DNA of 20,287 nt from Thiotrichales bacterium (lineage in GTDB: Bacteria; Pseudomonadota; Gammaproteobacteria; Francisellales; CACEW01), in NCBI GenBank assembly GCA_947476405.1, contig CANJQG010000031.1, positions 1-20,287 on the forward strand. The letters run 5' to 3'. Within the stretch, counting starts at the first letter, position 1. Every line of letters starts with the position of its first letter. The position numbers and the translations under genes are program-made. The notes under the pieces were generated by a model, which worked only from the letters and a program-made list of their open reading frames with translations, searched no databases and was not told the DNA's origin. Below, one piece after another: positions 13,718-20,287 of this stretch.

Positions 13718-14650
13718 TTAAGAGGGCGTTGCCGCGCGATTAAGGCGATCCAGAATGGCTTTCCATTTGGGGCTTTGGGGCAGGGTTTCCACTAAAATGA
13801 CCGCTTTTTGAGTCGCATCGGCTTGGCGTAGCATGGCATACAATTCATGTGCATAGGCATCAGGTTTTTCAGGCATTTTCCACCATTCAGTATGCGGTGG
13901 GAGGGCTTTAGGGCGCGGGCGTTTCGATAATACAATTGCGGAAGGATAGGGGTGGTTTTCTGGATGGGTAAAAAGATGGAGTGGGGTGAGGGGGGCGTAG
14001 TGAGAGGCCAATAATCCAGGGGATCTCAGTGTATTTTTAGCTGTGGGAAGAGCTATTTTTTCGCCTAAAAAAGTTTCTAATTCGACTTGACTGAGCATCC
14101 CCTGACGCATCAGGACAAAGGGGTGCTGATGTACATCAAGAATGGTGGATTCAATGCCAATTTCGGTCCGACCTCCGGGTAAAACCAAAGCGACTTTTTC
14201 GGCTAATTCAGCGATTACGGCGGCTTCATCGGTTGGGCTGATGCGTCCGAAGCGATTGGCTGAGGGCGCAACCAAGCCGCCGCCATATTGCTGCAATAAT
14301 TGCAAAGCAAGCGGGTGATTGGGTATGCGTAGCGCAATGGTATCTTGACCCCCTGTTATCAATTTTGAAACATGCGATGCTTTTTCTAAAATTAAAGTCA
14401 GGGGGCCTGGCCAGAATTTTTCTGCCAAAGTATAGGCTGCTTTGGGAATATGGATGGCCCATTCTTCCATTTCCGCTATAGAGCTGATGTGAACAATTAA
14501 AGGATGATCAGCAGGGCGACCTTTGGCCGCAAAAACCTTTAGGATCGCCGCTTCGTTTTTGGCATCCGCTGCCAAGCCATAGACTGTTTCGGTGGGAAGA
14601 CCAATCAAGTTACCTGCTTTCAGATGGGTAATGGCCTGCTCAATCAACAT
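13718..14650 (-). CDS. tsaC: Threonylcarbamoyl-AMP synthase, Sua5 type
   Basis: The enzyme makes threonylcarbamoyl-AMP from threonine, bicarbonate and ATP for the t6A37 modification of ANN-decoding tRNAs. At 310 residues it is the long Sua5 form: an N-terminal YrdC domain (about 1-185) with LPTETVYGLA (18-27), KGRPADHPLIVH (43-54) and APSANRFGRISPT, a SPGLLASHYAP linker motif, then a C-terminal Sua5 domain, which is absent from the short E. coli TsaC. ATG 14650 is one base after the putA stop, so it shares the putA transcript. It could equally be named sua5 or ywlC. The link to proline oxidation is not obvious. Confidence 0.92.
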   Translation of the reverse strand: MLIEQAITHLKAGNLIGLPTETVYGLAADAKNEAAILKVFAAKGRPADHPLIVHISSIAEMEEWAIHIPKAAYTLAEKFWPGPLTLILEKASHVSKLITGGQDTIALRIPNHPLALQLLQQYGGGLVAPSANRFGRISPTDEAAVIAELAEKVALVLPGGRTEIGIESTILDVHQHPFVLMRQGMLSQVELETFLGEKIALPTAKNTLRSPGLLASHYAPLTPLHLFTHPENHPYPSAIVLSKRPRPKALPPHTEWWKMPEKPDAYAHELYAMLRQADATQKAVILVETLPQSPKWKAILDRLNRAATPS

Positions 14651-14651
14651 C

Positions 14652-17600
14652 TTATCCGCCTAAGGACATCAGGCTGGCATTGCCTCCAGAGGCAGTGGTA
14701 TTGGTGCTGATGACGCGCTCTGTTGCGAGGCGTGGCAGATAATAAGGTCCGCCCGCTTTGGGGCCGGTTCCGGATAAACCTTCGCCGCCGAAAGGCTGTA
14801 CGCCTACCACTGCGCCAATCATATTGCGATTAACGTACATATTTCCGGCATGAACGTGTTCTTTCAGGTAGTCAATGGTGGTGTCAATTCGGCTGTGAAT
14901 GCCAAAAGTGAGGCCATAGCCTGTGCTGTTAATTTGATCAATCACTTCATCTAATTGGTTGGCATGGAAGCGAATGACATGCAGAATCGGGCCGAATACT
15001 TCACCTGTCAGGATATGAATATTGGGGATTTCAATTAAGGTGGGCGGGACAAAATAACCGGCAGCGCATTCAGGCCCTAAGGGCGTTTGGTAAAGAATTT
15101 TAGCGTGTGTTTTCATGGCTTCAATATGTTGCAATAAGTCAGCTTGTGCACTTTTATCTATCACAGGGCCTACATCGGTTTGGAGAAGCATGGGGTTTCC
15201 TACTTTGAGTTCTGCCATCGCGCCGCTGAGCATGGTGAGTACATTGTCCGCAATATCATGTTGTAAAAATAAGACACGTAATGCCGAGCACCGTTGGCCT
15301 GCACTATCAAAACTAGAGGCAATCACATCACGAACCACTTGTTCGGGTAAAGCGGATGAGTCGACGACCATTGTATTTTGTCCGCCTGTTTCAGCAATAA
15401 AGGGAACAATCGGGCCTTTTTTCTCCGCTAAGCTATGATTAATAAAACGAGCCGTATCGGTTGAACCTGTAAAAATAACGCCTGCAATGCGGGGATCACT
15501 CACTAATTTGGCTCCTATCACGCGACCACTTCCAGGAAGGAGTTGGATGACTGCGCGTGGAACGCCGGCTTGATGGAGGAGTTCAACTGCAAAAGTAGCG
15601 ATTAAAGGCGTTTGTTTGGAGGGTTTGGCAATGACGGTGTTACCTGCAGCCAGTGCAGCGGTGACTTCGCCTAAAAAGATGGCCAAAGGGAAATTCCAGG
15701 GGCTGATGCAGATAAAGACGCCGCGACCATGCCATTCCAGGCTATTTGTTTCGCCAGTAATGCCTTTTAATTCAGTTTTGGTTCCAAAAATGGCTTCTGA
15801 TTGTTCGGCATAATAGCGGCAAAAATCAATTGCCTCTCGGATTTCGCTCATTGCATTCTGGATGCTTTTTCCGGCTTCGCGAATCGCCATCGCCATAAAT
15901 TGCACTTGATTGCTTTCTAATAAATCAGCCATGCGCCTTAGGATGGCGGCGCGTTCAGCAGCGGGTTTAGCGCTCCATTTTGGAAAGGCTTTGACTGCAG
16001 CAGTGAGAGCATGTTCAACTTCTTTCTCGCTGGCTTCAATGACGTGGCCCACGATTTCATCTGCTTGTGCCGGATTGTAGAGGGTTGTTTTTTCGTCAGA
16101 AAATTCTATTTTATCCGAAAGCATGGGCAGGGCAAGCCATTTTTCTTGTGAGGCTTCGTGGAGTTCATTGACCACTTGAGTAAGGGTGGCAGAATGGCTA
16201 AGATCAAGGCCTTTTGAGTTCATACGTTTTTCACCATAAATGTTGGAAGGGAGGGGGATATTGGGATGCGGGAGATAATGCATTTTTTCCGCGATGATCA
16301 AGGGGTTTTCAACTAAATCAGTCACGGCAACAGCCGGGTTTAAAATTTGATTGACAAAGGATGAGTTCGCGCCATTTTCTAATAAGCGACGCACCAAATA
16401 GGCCAGTAAATTTTCATGACTGCCAACCGGCGCATAGACGCGGCAGGGGAGGGCGATTTCGCTGGCGGGGTCCACAATTTGATTGTATAAGGTATCCCCC
16501 ATGCCGTGTAAGCATTGAAATTCATAGTCGCGATATTTATTTTTCTGCTGGCTCATCGTAAAAATCGTAGAGACCGTGTGGGCATTATGCGTTGCAAACA
16601 TCGGATAGATTGTATCTGAATAATTTAGCATTTTTTGGGCGCACGCGAGATAAGAGATGTCGGTATACGCTTTGCGTGTAAAAACAGGATAGTCACTTTG
16701 GCCTTGTTCTTGGGCTAATTTAATTTCTGTATCCCAATAAGCGCCTTTAACTAGGCGAACCATCAAGCGGCGATGTGATTTTTTTGCTAAATCATTTAAA
16801 AAATCAAGCGTGTAAAAAGTACGTTTTTGATAAGCTTGAATCGCAAGGCCCAGGCCATTCCATTCTGTTAATTCAGGCTCAAAAGCAAGTTTTTGAAAAA
16901 TTTCTAGCGAAAGAATCAGGCGATCGGATTCTTCTGCATCAATGGTCAGCGAAATATCATAGCCTTTTGAAAGGATGCAGAGTGCTTTAACGCGTGGATA
17001 AAGCTCCTGGAAAACGCGCTCTCTATTTTGATATTCATAACGGCAATGTAATGCGGACAGCTTAATGGAAATGCCAGCACGATCATAAAGCGTTTTCGTG
17101 GGGTGCATTTTGCCAATGGAATCAATGGATTCTTGATATTTTTTCAAATAAAATAAAGCATCTGCTTCGGTGCGCGCTGCTTCCCCAAGCATGTCATAGG
17201 AATAGCGATAGCCTTGTTCCTCTGATTTTAAAGCACGGGCCCCTGCATCACTGATGTTTTCTCCCATGACAAAATAATTGCCCAGAACACACATGGCATA
17301 CCGAATGACTTTGCGAATCACCCCTGTGCTATGACGGATACAAAAATCTTGGAAGGCATTTTTTAATTTGAGGGGGTTTAGATCATCTGGAGGAAGTATT
17401 TTAGAAGTGAGAATCAGCCCATAAGTCAGAGCATTCACAAACAAAGATTCGCTATTTCCAAGATGTTTTCTCCAATCAGCATGAAGGAGTTTATCACGGA
17501 TCAGGCGGTCGGATGTCAGAGTATCAGGAATACGTAAAAGGGCCTCTGCAAGGCACATCAATGCAATGCCTTCGGTATTAGAGAGGTCATACTCTGCCAT

Positions 17601-17783
17601 AAAGGCATTGAGGCCGCCCTTTTTAAGGCGATGACTGCGAATTTCGTTGACCAATACTTTTGCACGCTCTTCGATTTCAGTTTGTGCATTGGGGTCAAGC
17701 TGAATAGAGTCGGCGAGTTTTTTGACGCATGTTGTTTCATCGCTGCGATAATGCTGGTCAATTTCGGCTAAACTGGTGGACAT
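14652..17783 (-). CDS. putA: Bifunctional proline dehydrogenase / P5C dehydrogenase
   Basis: PutA oxidises proline to glutamate in two steps: FAD-dependent proline dehydrogenase, then NAD-dependent delta-1-pyrroline-5-carboxylate dehydrogenase, at the inner face of the membrane. It has 1,043 residues against 1,320 in E. coli. The PRODH barrel (about 140-470) contains RLVKGAYWDTE (343-353). The aldehyde dehydrogenase domain (about 530-1025) carries SPWNFPLA, FTGSTDTA, the catalytic glutamate E798 in AETGGQN and the nucleophile C832 in AGQRCSA. The end (NTTASGGNASLMSLGG) is typical. The N-terminal ribbon-helix-helix DNA-binding domain of enteric PutA is absent, as is the extra C-terminal domain, so it should not repress its own gene. 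ATG 17783 lacks a strong Shine-Dalgarno. Confidence 0.96.
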   Translation of the reverse strand: MSTSLAEIDQHYRSDETTCVKKLADSIQLDPNAQTEIEERAKVLVNEIRSHRLKKGGLNAFMAEYDLSNTEGIALMCLAEALLRIPDTLTSDRLIRDKLLHADWRKHLGNSESLFVNALTYGLILTSKILPPDDLNPLKLKNAFQDFCIRHSTGVIRKVIRYAMCVLGNYFVMGENISDAGARALKSEEQGYRYSYDMLGEAARTEADALFYLKKYQESIDSIGKMHPTKTLYDRAGISIKLSALHCRYEYQNRERVFQELYPRVKALCILSKGYDISLTIDAEESDRLILSLEIFQKLAFEPELTEWNGLGLAIQAYQKRTFYTLDFLNDLAKKSHRRLMVRLVKGAYWDTEIKLAQEQGQSDYPVFTRKAYTDISYLACAQKMLNYSDTIYPMFATHNAHTVSTIFTMSQQKNKYRDYEFQCLHGMGDTLYNQIVDPASEIALPCRVYAPVGSHENLLAYLVRRLLENGANSSFVNQILNPAVAVTDLVENPLIIAEKMHYLPHPNIPLPSNIYGEKRMNSKGLDLSHSATLTQVVNELHEASQEKWLALPMLSDKIEFSDEKTTLYNPAQADEIVGHVIEASEKEVEHALTAAVKAFPKWSAKPAAERAAILRRMADLLESNQVQFMAMAIREAGKSIQNAMSEIREAIDFCRYYAEQSEAIFGTKTELKGITGETNSLEWHGRGVFICISPWNFPLAIFLGEVTAALAAGNTVIAKPSKQTPLIATFAVELLHQAGVPRAVIQLLPGSGRVIGAKLVSDPRIAGVIFTGSTDTARFINHSLAEKKGPIVPFIAETGGQNTMVVDSSALPEQVVRDVIASSFDSAGQRCSALRVLFLQHDIADNVLTMLSGAMAELKVGNPMLLQTDVGPVIDKSAQADLLQHIEAMKTHAKILYQTPLGPECAAGYFVPPTLIEIPNIHILTGEVFGPILHVIRFHANQLDEVIDQINSTGYGLTFGIHSRIDTTIDYLKEHVHAGNMYVNRNMIGAVVGVQPFGGEGLSGTGPKAGGPYYLPRLATERVISTNTTASGGNASLMSLGG

Positions 17784-17815
17784 AAGGATAAAGCCTTTTT
17801 CGTTCTGATTCAGGG

Positions 17816-17844
17816 ATTATAGTATAGATTGACACTAAAATGAA
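17816..17844 (-). promoter_or_regulatory. Probable putA promoter
   Basis: On the minus strand a perfect TATAAT lies at 17816-17821, with a poor -35 (TTCATT, 17839-17844) at 17 bases. Its start near 17809 would give a leader of about 26 bases. It overlaps the divergent peroxiredoxin promoter, so the two may compete or share a regulator. Confidence 0.45.
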
Positions 17845-17856
17845 TTCCAGTAAACT
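17829..17856 (+). promoter_or_regulatory. Probable promoter of the peroxiredoxin gene
   Basis: TTGACA (17829-17834) is a perfect -35. TAAACT (17851-17856) is a 4/6 match to the -10 consensus after a 16-base spacer. The leader would be about 29 bases, carrying AAGGAG at 17880-17885. ATAG and CTAT words occur nearby but not with the spacing of an OxyR site. Confidence 0.5.
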
Positions 17857-17891
17857 ATCGAGTGGATCTAAACGTATATAAGGAGTAAAAA

Positions 17892-18488
17892 ATGTCTGTG
17901 TTAGTAGGGCGTGCCGCGCCAGAGATTAAGGCACCTGCAGTGTTGAAAGATGGGACTTTAGTCAATGAATACAGTTTGCCTAAAGGGAAATATGCCCTTA
18001 TTGTTTTTTATCCACTTGATTTTACATTTGTTTGCCCTTCAGAATTGATTGCCCTGGATCATCGTTGTGATGTATTGCACGAAAAAGGGGTGGAAGTAGT
18101 CAGTGTTTCAGTGGATTCTCATTTTACCCATAATGCTTGGCGTAAAACACCTATTAAAGAGGGTGGAATTGGTCCTGTTAAATATACAATGGTCGCTGAT
18201 ATTAATCACAAAATCATGGAAGCTTATGGTGTGGAGCATCCTGAAGCGGGTGTGGCTTTTCGTGCAAGTTTTTTAATTGACCAAAAAGGGGTGGTTCGCC
18301 ATCAAGTTGTCAATGATTTGCCATTAGGGCGTGATATGGATGAGTTGATTCGGATGGTAGATGCGTTACAATTCTTTGATGAGCACGGTGAAGTATGCCC
18401 AGCTGGCTGGCAAAAAGGACAGGCGGGAATGAAGGCGGATACGAAGGGTGTGGCGGAATATCTAGCAAAGCATGCTGATAAGCTATAA
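17892..18488 (+). CDS. Typical 2-Cys peroxiredoxin (AhpC/TSA family)
   Basis: The protein reduces hydrogen peroxide and organic peroxides by a cysteine cycle; the electron donor (AhpF/AhpD or thioredoxin) is not in the window. It has 198 residues. The peroxidatic cysteine is C48 in DFTFVCPSE (with T45), the active-site arginine is R124 in AFRASF, and the resolving cysteine is C169 in GEVCPAGW. A GGIG motif (91-94) resembles the GGLG of oxidation-sensitive eukaryotic enzymes, but the matching C-terminal YF helix is absent, so it may resist over-oxidation. ATG 17892 has a well spaced AAGGAG. It is divergent from putA, with 108 bases between the start codons, and appears to be a single-gene unit. 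Confidence 0.93.
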   Translation: MSVLVGRAAPEIKAPAVLKDGTLVNEYSLPKGKYALIVFYPLDFTFVCPSELIALDHRCDVLHEKGVEVVSVSVDSHFTHNAWRKTPIKEGGIGPVKYTMVADINHKIMEAYGVEHPEAGVAFRASFLIDQKGVVRHQVVNDLPLGRDMDELIRMVDALQFFDEHGEVCPAGWQKGQAGMKADTKGVAEYLAKHADKL

Positions 18489-18526
18489 AAGTCACTATTT
18501 TGTTACAAATAAATTCACAGGAGGGC

Positions 18527-18555
18527 TTGCATAGATCAAAATAAGTGAATACAAT
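18527..18555 (+). promoter_or_regulatory. Probable promoter of the porin gene
   Basis: TTGCAT (18527-18532), a 17-base spacer and TACAAT (18550-18555) make a plausible promoter starting near 18562. This would give a leader of about 178 bases. Alternatives nearer the gene (for example TTGCAA 18655-18660 with TAAGCT 17 bases later) have weaker -10 boxes. Confidence 0.45.
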
Positions 18556-18561
18556 GGCCCC

Positions 18562-18739
18562 AACCGTGAGCACTAAGTTTTGGTGTTGAGGGTCCGGTTT
18601 AGCAAAGTCGTGAGGCTTTTAGCGAAGACTGAAAAGTTTGTTTAACAGACTGCTTGCAATCTTTAAAAAAGTATTGTAAGCTCGAAAACAAGGCTTAGAA
18701 GTAGCCCGAAAAGATTTACTATAAACCAAGGAGAAACGA
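18562..18739 (+). promoter_or_regulatory. Structured non-coding leader before the porin gene
   Basis: No coding frame is convincing here. Near the expected 5' end, AACCG (18562-18566) pairs with CGGTT (18595-18599) around an inner stem CACTAA/TTGGTG (18571-18576 with 18580-18585, one wobble pair). A second hairpin pairs GCTTGCAAT (18652-18660) with ATTGTAAGC (18673-18681), also with one wobble. The ribosome-binding site AAGGAG is at 18728-18733, outside both stems. A stem at the very 5' end resembles the stabilising leaders of abundant outer-membrane protein mRNAs such as ompA. A separate small RNA or a riboswitch of unknown class cannot be excluded. Confidence 0.4.
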
Positions 18740-20116
18740 ATGAAATTAAAAGCAATCGCAATTGCACTGAGTATGGCAACCGTGAGCTTTGCTCATGCTG
18801 ATATGAATTCTCAGTTAAGCAGCTTGCAAGCGCAAGTTAACCAATTGCAATCACAAGTTAGCTCAATGGGCAGCACAAGTGGCAGCTCAATGAGTGGTGT
18901 GGTTGGATTGAATTCAAACCTCAGCATGCAAATGATGGACAACCAATCTGGCGTGGGCAAAGAATTGAATCTTTTGACCGCTCGTCAAAATGGAATGAAT
19001 CAAATGCTGACCTTGGGCGGATATGCTGAAGGTGATGCAGTTTATGATCATAGCAACCAAAATAATGATTTTATTAATCCAGCGATTCAATCTGCAGCTC
19101 TAACAAGCAATGCATCAAATGCAACGCGTTTGATGTTGACCGACGCGTCATTGTCTACCACTGCTAATTTGGGTTCATGGGTTACGGCTTACATGCAATT
19201 AGGTCAAAGCAATATTGGTGAAGGCAGTGATGTTACAACCGGTTTTGGTGTTCAAGATGCTTACTTAGTATTCGGTAACTTGGCGCAAATGCCTGTTTAT
19301 GGTTTTGCGGGTAATAAAGAAATCGATTTTGGTAGCTTCTCCTCAGTGGACATCTACAATCAACCCTTAACCCGTACCTTGTTCCAAGCGCATGGCAATA
19401 CAGCCGGTGTGGGCGTGAATGCGTATGGCTTCAACGGTGTTGTGAGTGTGATGAATGGCGGCCAACAAACTTCAGCAGTTTCAGTGGGCAGCAATTACCA
19501 GGCTCAAAATTTAAATACAAGTAACAGTTCACAAATTAATAACTTTGCAGTGAACTTAACTTATGGAATGACTAATGGTGCAATTTCGTGGGATGTCGGA
19601 GCAGGTTATTTGAATGGTTCTTCTTTATTCAATAATACCACCAATGCTAGTCATGCTAATGGTCAAACCAATGGTGCTTGGGACTTGAATGGTAAAGTTT
19701 CTGCATACGGCTTCGATTTGTTGGGTGAGTATGTGACAACTGTTTCCAATACCTATGCTTCAACGCATGCCTTTGGTGGCACAAGTGCAAAAAGCGCTTC
19801 AGCGTGGGATGTCGGCGCAGATTACAACTTCCCAGTTATGGGTTACAAATCAGTTGTAAACGCAGACTACAGCGGTGCATCTTTGGCTAATGGAGACAAT
19901 GGTAAAGGTAGTCAGTACGTAGTGGGTTATCGTGTAGAAGCGGTAAACAATGTATGGGCTGGTATTGAATATGCTTATACCAAAGGCTTGGCTAACTACT
20001 TAGGTGCTTCTTCAGGTGCATTGGATGCTGGTTCAGCTCCTACCTTAACAAACAGTTCTAACTTCAACAATGTGAAGAACAGCACTGTTTCATTGGATAT
20101 CACCGCTGCATTCTAA
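18740..20116 (+). CDS. LbtU-like outer-membrane porin
   Basis: This 458-residue secreted protein has a signal peptide (MKLKAIAIALSMATVSFAHA, cleavage after residue 20), then a coiled coil (about 24-45, SQLSSLQAQVNQLQSQV), a serine/glycine linker, and a long stretch rich in Asn, Gly, Ser and aromatic residues with alternating hydrophobic beta strands. It ends in a terminal phenylalanine (VSLDITAAF), the outer-membrane assembly signal. The layout matches the LbtU siderophore-porin family described in Legionella, where LbtU takes up legiobactin; these lack a TonB box and plug. Paralogues are common, so iron uptake by this copy is only inferred. ATG 18740 has AAGGAG six bases upstream. Strong RBS, a leader with stems and a strong terminator suggest high expression. 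Confidence 0.8.
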   Translation: MKLKAIAIALSMATVSFAHADMNSQLSSLQAQVNQLQSQVSSMGSTSGSSMSGVVGLNSNLSMQMMDNQSGVGKELNLLTARQNGMNQMLTLGGYAEGDAVYDHSNQNNDFINPAIQSAALTSNASNATRLMLTDASLSTTANLGSWVTAYMQLGQSNIGEGSDVTTGFGVQDAYLVFGNLAQMPVYGFAGNKEIDFGSFSSVDIYNQPLTRTLFQAHGNTAGVGVNAYGFNGVVSVMNGGQQTSAVSVGSNYQAQNLNTSNSSQINNFAVNLTYGMTNGAISWDVGAGYLNGSSLFNNTTNASHANGQTNGAWDLNGKVSAYGFDLLGEYVTTVSNTYASTHAFGGTSAKSASAWDVGADYNFPVMGYKSVVNADYSGASLANGDNGKGSQYVVGYRVEAVNNVWAGIEYAYTKGLANYLGASSGALDAGSAPTLTNSSNFNNVKNSTVSLDITAAF

Positions 20117-20144
20117 TCGTTTCTTCAAGATTAGTGATAAAGCG

Positions 20145-20175
20145 AAAAATGCCACCTTCGGGTGGCATTTTTTTT
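20145..20175 (+). terminator. Rho-independent terminator after the porin gene
   Basis: AAAAATGCCACC (20145-20156), a TTCG tetraloop and GGTGGCATTTTT (20161-20172) form a perfect stem followed by a T-run to 20175. The UUCG-type loop and long U-tract make this a textbook terminator 28 bases after the stop codon. Confidence 0.95.
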
Positions 20176-20182
20176 ATAACAG

Positions 20183-20191
20183 TGATATAAT
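20183..20191 (+). promoter_or_regulatory. Extended -10 promoter of the tRNA-Leu gene
   Basis: TGATATAAT at 20183-20191 is a perfect extended -10 element (TGnTATAAT) with no recognisable -35, since that position is occupied by the terminator T-tract. The discriminator that follows is GC-rich (GCTGCAGCG), as is usual for stable-RNA promoters under stringent control. Transcription would begin a few bases before 20202. Confidence 0.7.
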
Positions 20192-20201
20192 GCTGCAGCG
20201 T

Positions 20202-20286
20202 GCGAGAGTGGCGAAATTGGTAGACGCACTGGATTTAGGTTCCAGCGGGGCAACCCGTGAGAGTTCGAGTCTCTCCTTTCGCACCA
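20202..20286 (+). tRNA. tRNA-Leu (anticodon UAG), with encoded CCA
   Basis: The cloverleaf is complete. Acceptor GCGAGAG pairs with CTTTCGC (one G-T pair), the discriminator is A at 20283 and CCA is encoded at 20284-20286. The anticodon stem CTGGA/TCCAG encloses the loop TTTAGGT, giving anticodon TAG at 20236-20238, which reads CUA and other CUN leucine codons. A long variable arm (GCGGGGCAACCCGT) marks a class II tRNA, and the T-loop is TTCGAGT. It is the last feature; in related genomes tig and the clpPX genes often follow. Confidence 0.98.
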
Positions 20287-20287
20287 A

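Noticed and set aside
17819..17858. OxyR binding site before the peroxiredoxin gene
   Set aside because: ATAG and CTAT words are present, but their spacing does not fit the ATAG-N7-CTAT-N7-ATAG-N7-CTAT pattern.
18511..18548. ATTCAC/GTGAAT hairpin as terminator of the peroxiredoxin gene
   Set aside because: Six AT-rich pairs with a 26-base or longer loop and no T-tract; it also spans the likely porin promoter.

Overview
The window looks like chromosomal core-metabolism DNA from a gammaproteobacterium of moderate GC, most likely in or near the Legionellales. This is inference. The points in favour are a LbtU-type siderophore-porin homologue with an N-terminal coiled coil, a PutA of about 1,040 residues without the N-terminal DNA-binding region of the enteric protein, and a tRNA-Leu(UAG) at the right edge (in Legionella relatives this tRNA precedes tig-clpP, from memory). 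One point is atypical: GcvP is a single full-length chain, whereas I recall split GcvPA/GcvPB in Legionella and Coxiella. I see no phage, transposase, integrase, CRISPR or plasmid genes.

Layout. (1) 1-60: promoter and Shine-Dalgarno of a leftward gene starting just outside the window. (2) 209-2890, rightward: a long hairpin abutting the aroC ribosome-binding site, then the overlapping genes aroC, a DedA-family membrane protein and a MidA-family methyltransferase. (3) 2887-3303: decayed remains of a DUF4160-DUF2442 gene pair, both broken, followed by a hairpin. (4) 3317-3652, leftward: an unrecognised 111-residue gene, then about 310 bases of AT-rich non-coding DNA with divergent promoters. 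(5) 3966-8203, rightward: gcvT-gcvH-gcvP, the glycine cleavage system. (6) 13707 down to 8248, leftward: one apparent transcription unit starting at a TTGACA-N17-TATACT promoter and reading ABC ATPase, ABC membrane protein, YtrA-type GntR regulator, ahcY, mtaD-like deaminase, dusA. (7) 17783 down to 13718, leftward: putA and a Sua5-type threonylcarbamoyl-AMP synthase one base apart. (8) 17892-18488, rightward: a 2-Cys peroxiredoxin divergent from putA. (9) 18527-20175, rightward: promoter, a roughly 178-base leader with hairpins, a LbtU-like porin and a strong terminator. (10) 20202-20286: tRNA-Leu(UAG).

How the genes connect. The glycine cleavage genes supply methylene-tetrahydrofolate, and ahcY with the adenosyl-deaminase removes S-adenosylhomocysteine made by methyltransferases, so the two convergent units both serve one-carbon and methyl-group metabolism. 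PutA burns proline to glutamate. The stress-related pieces (peroxiredoxin, GntR-ABC cassette, porin) each have their own recognisable promoter.

Most of the window is ordinary. The parts most worth a second look are the double pseudogene pair at 2944-3240, the hairpin at 209-258, the transcriptional coupling of a GntR-ABC cassette to ahcY, and the leader of the porin gene. I did not find a convincing new multi-gene system.
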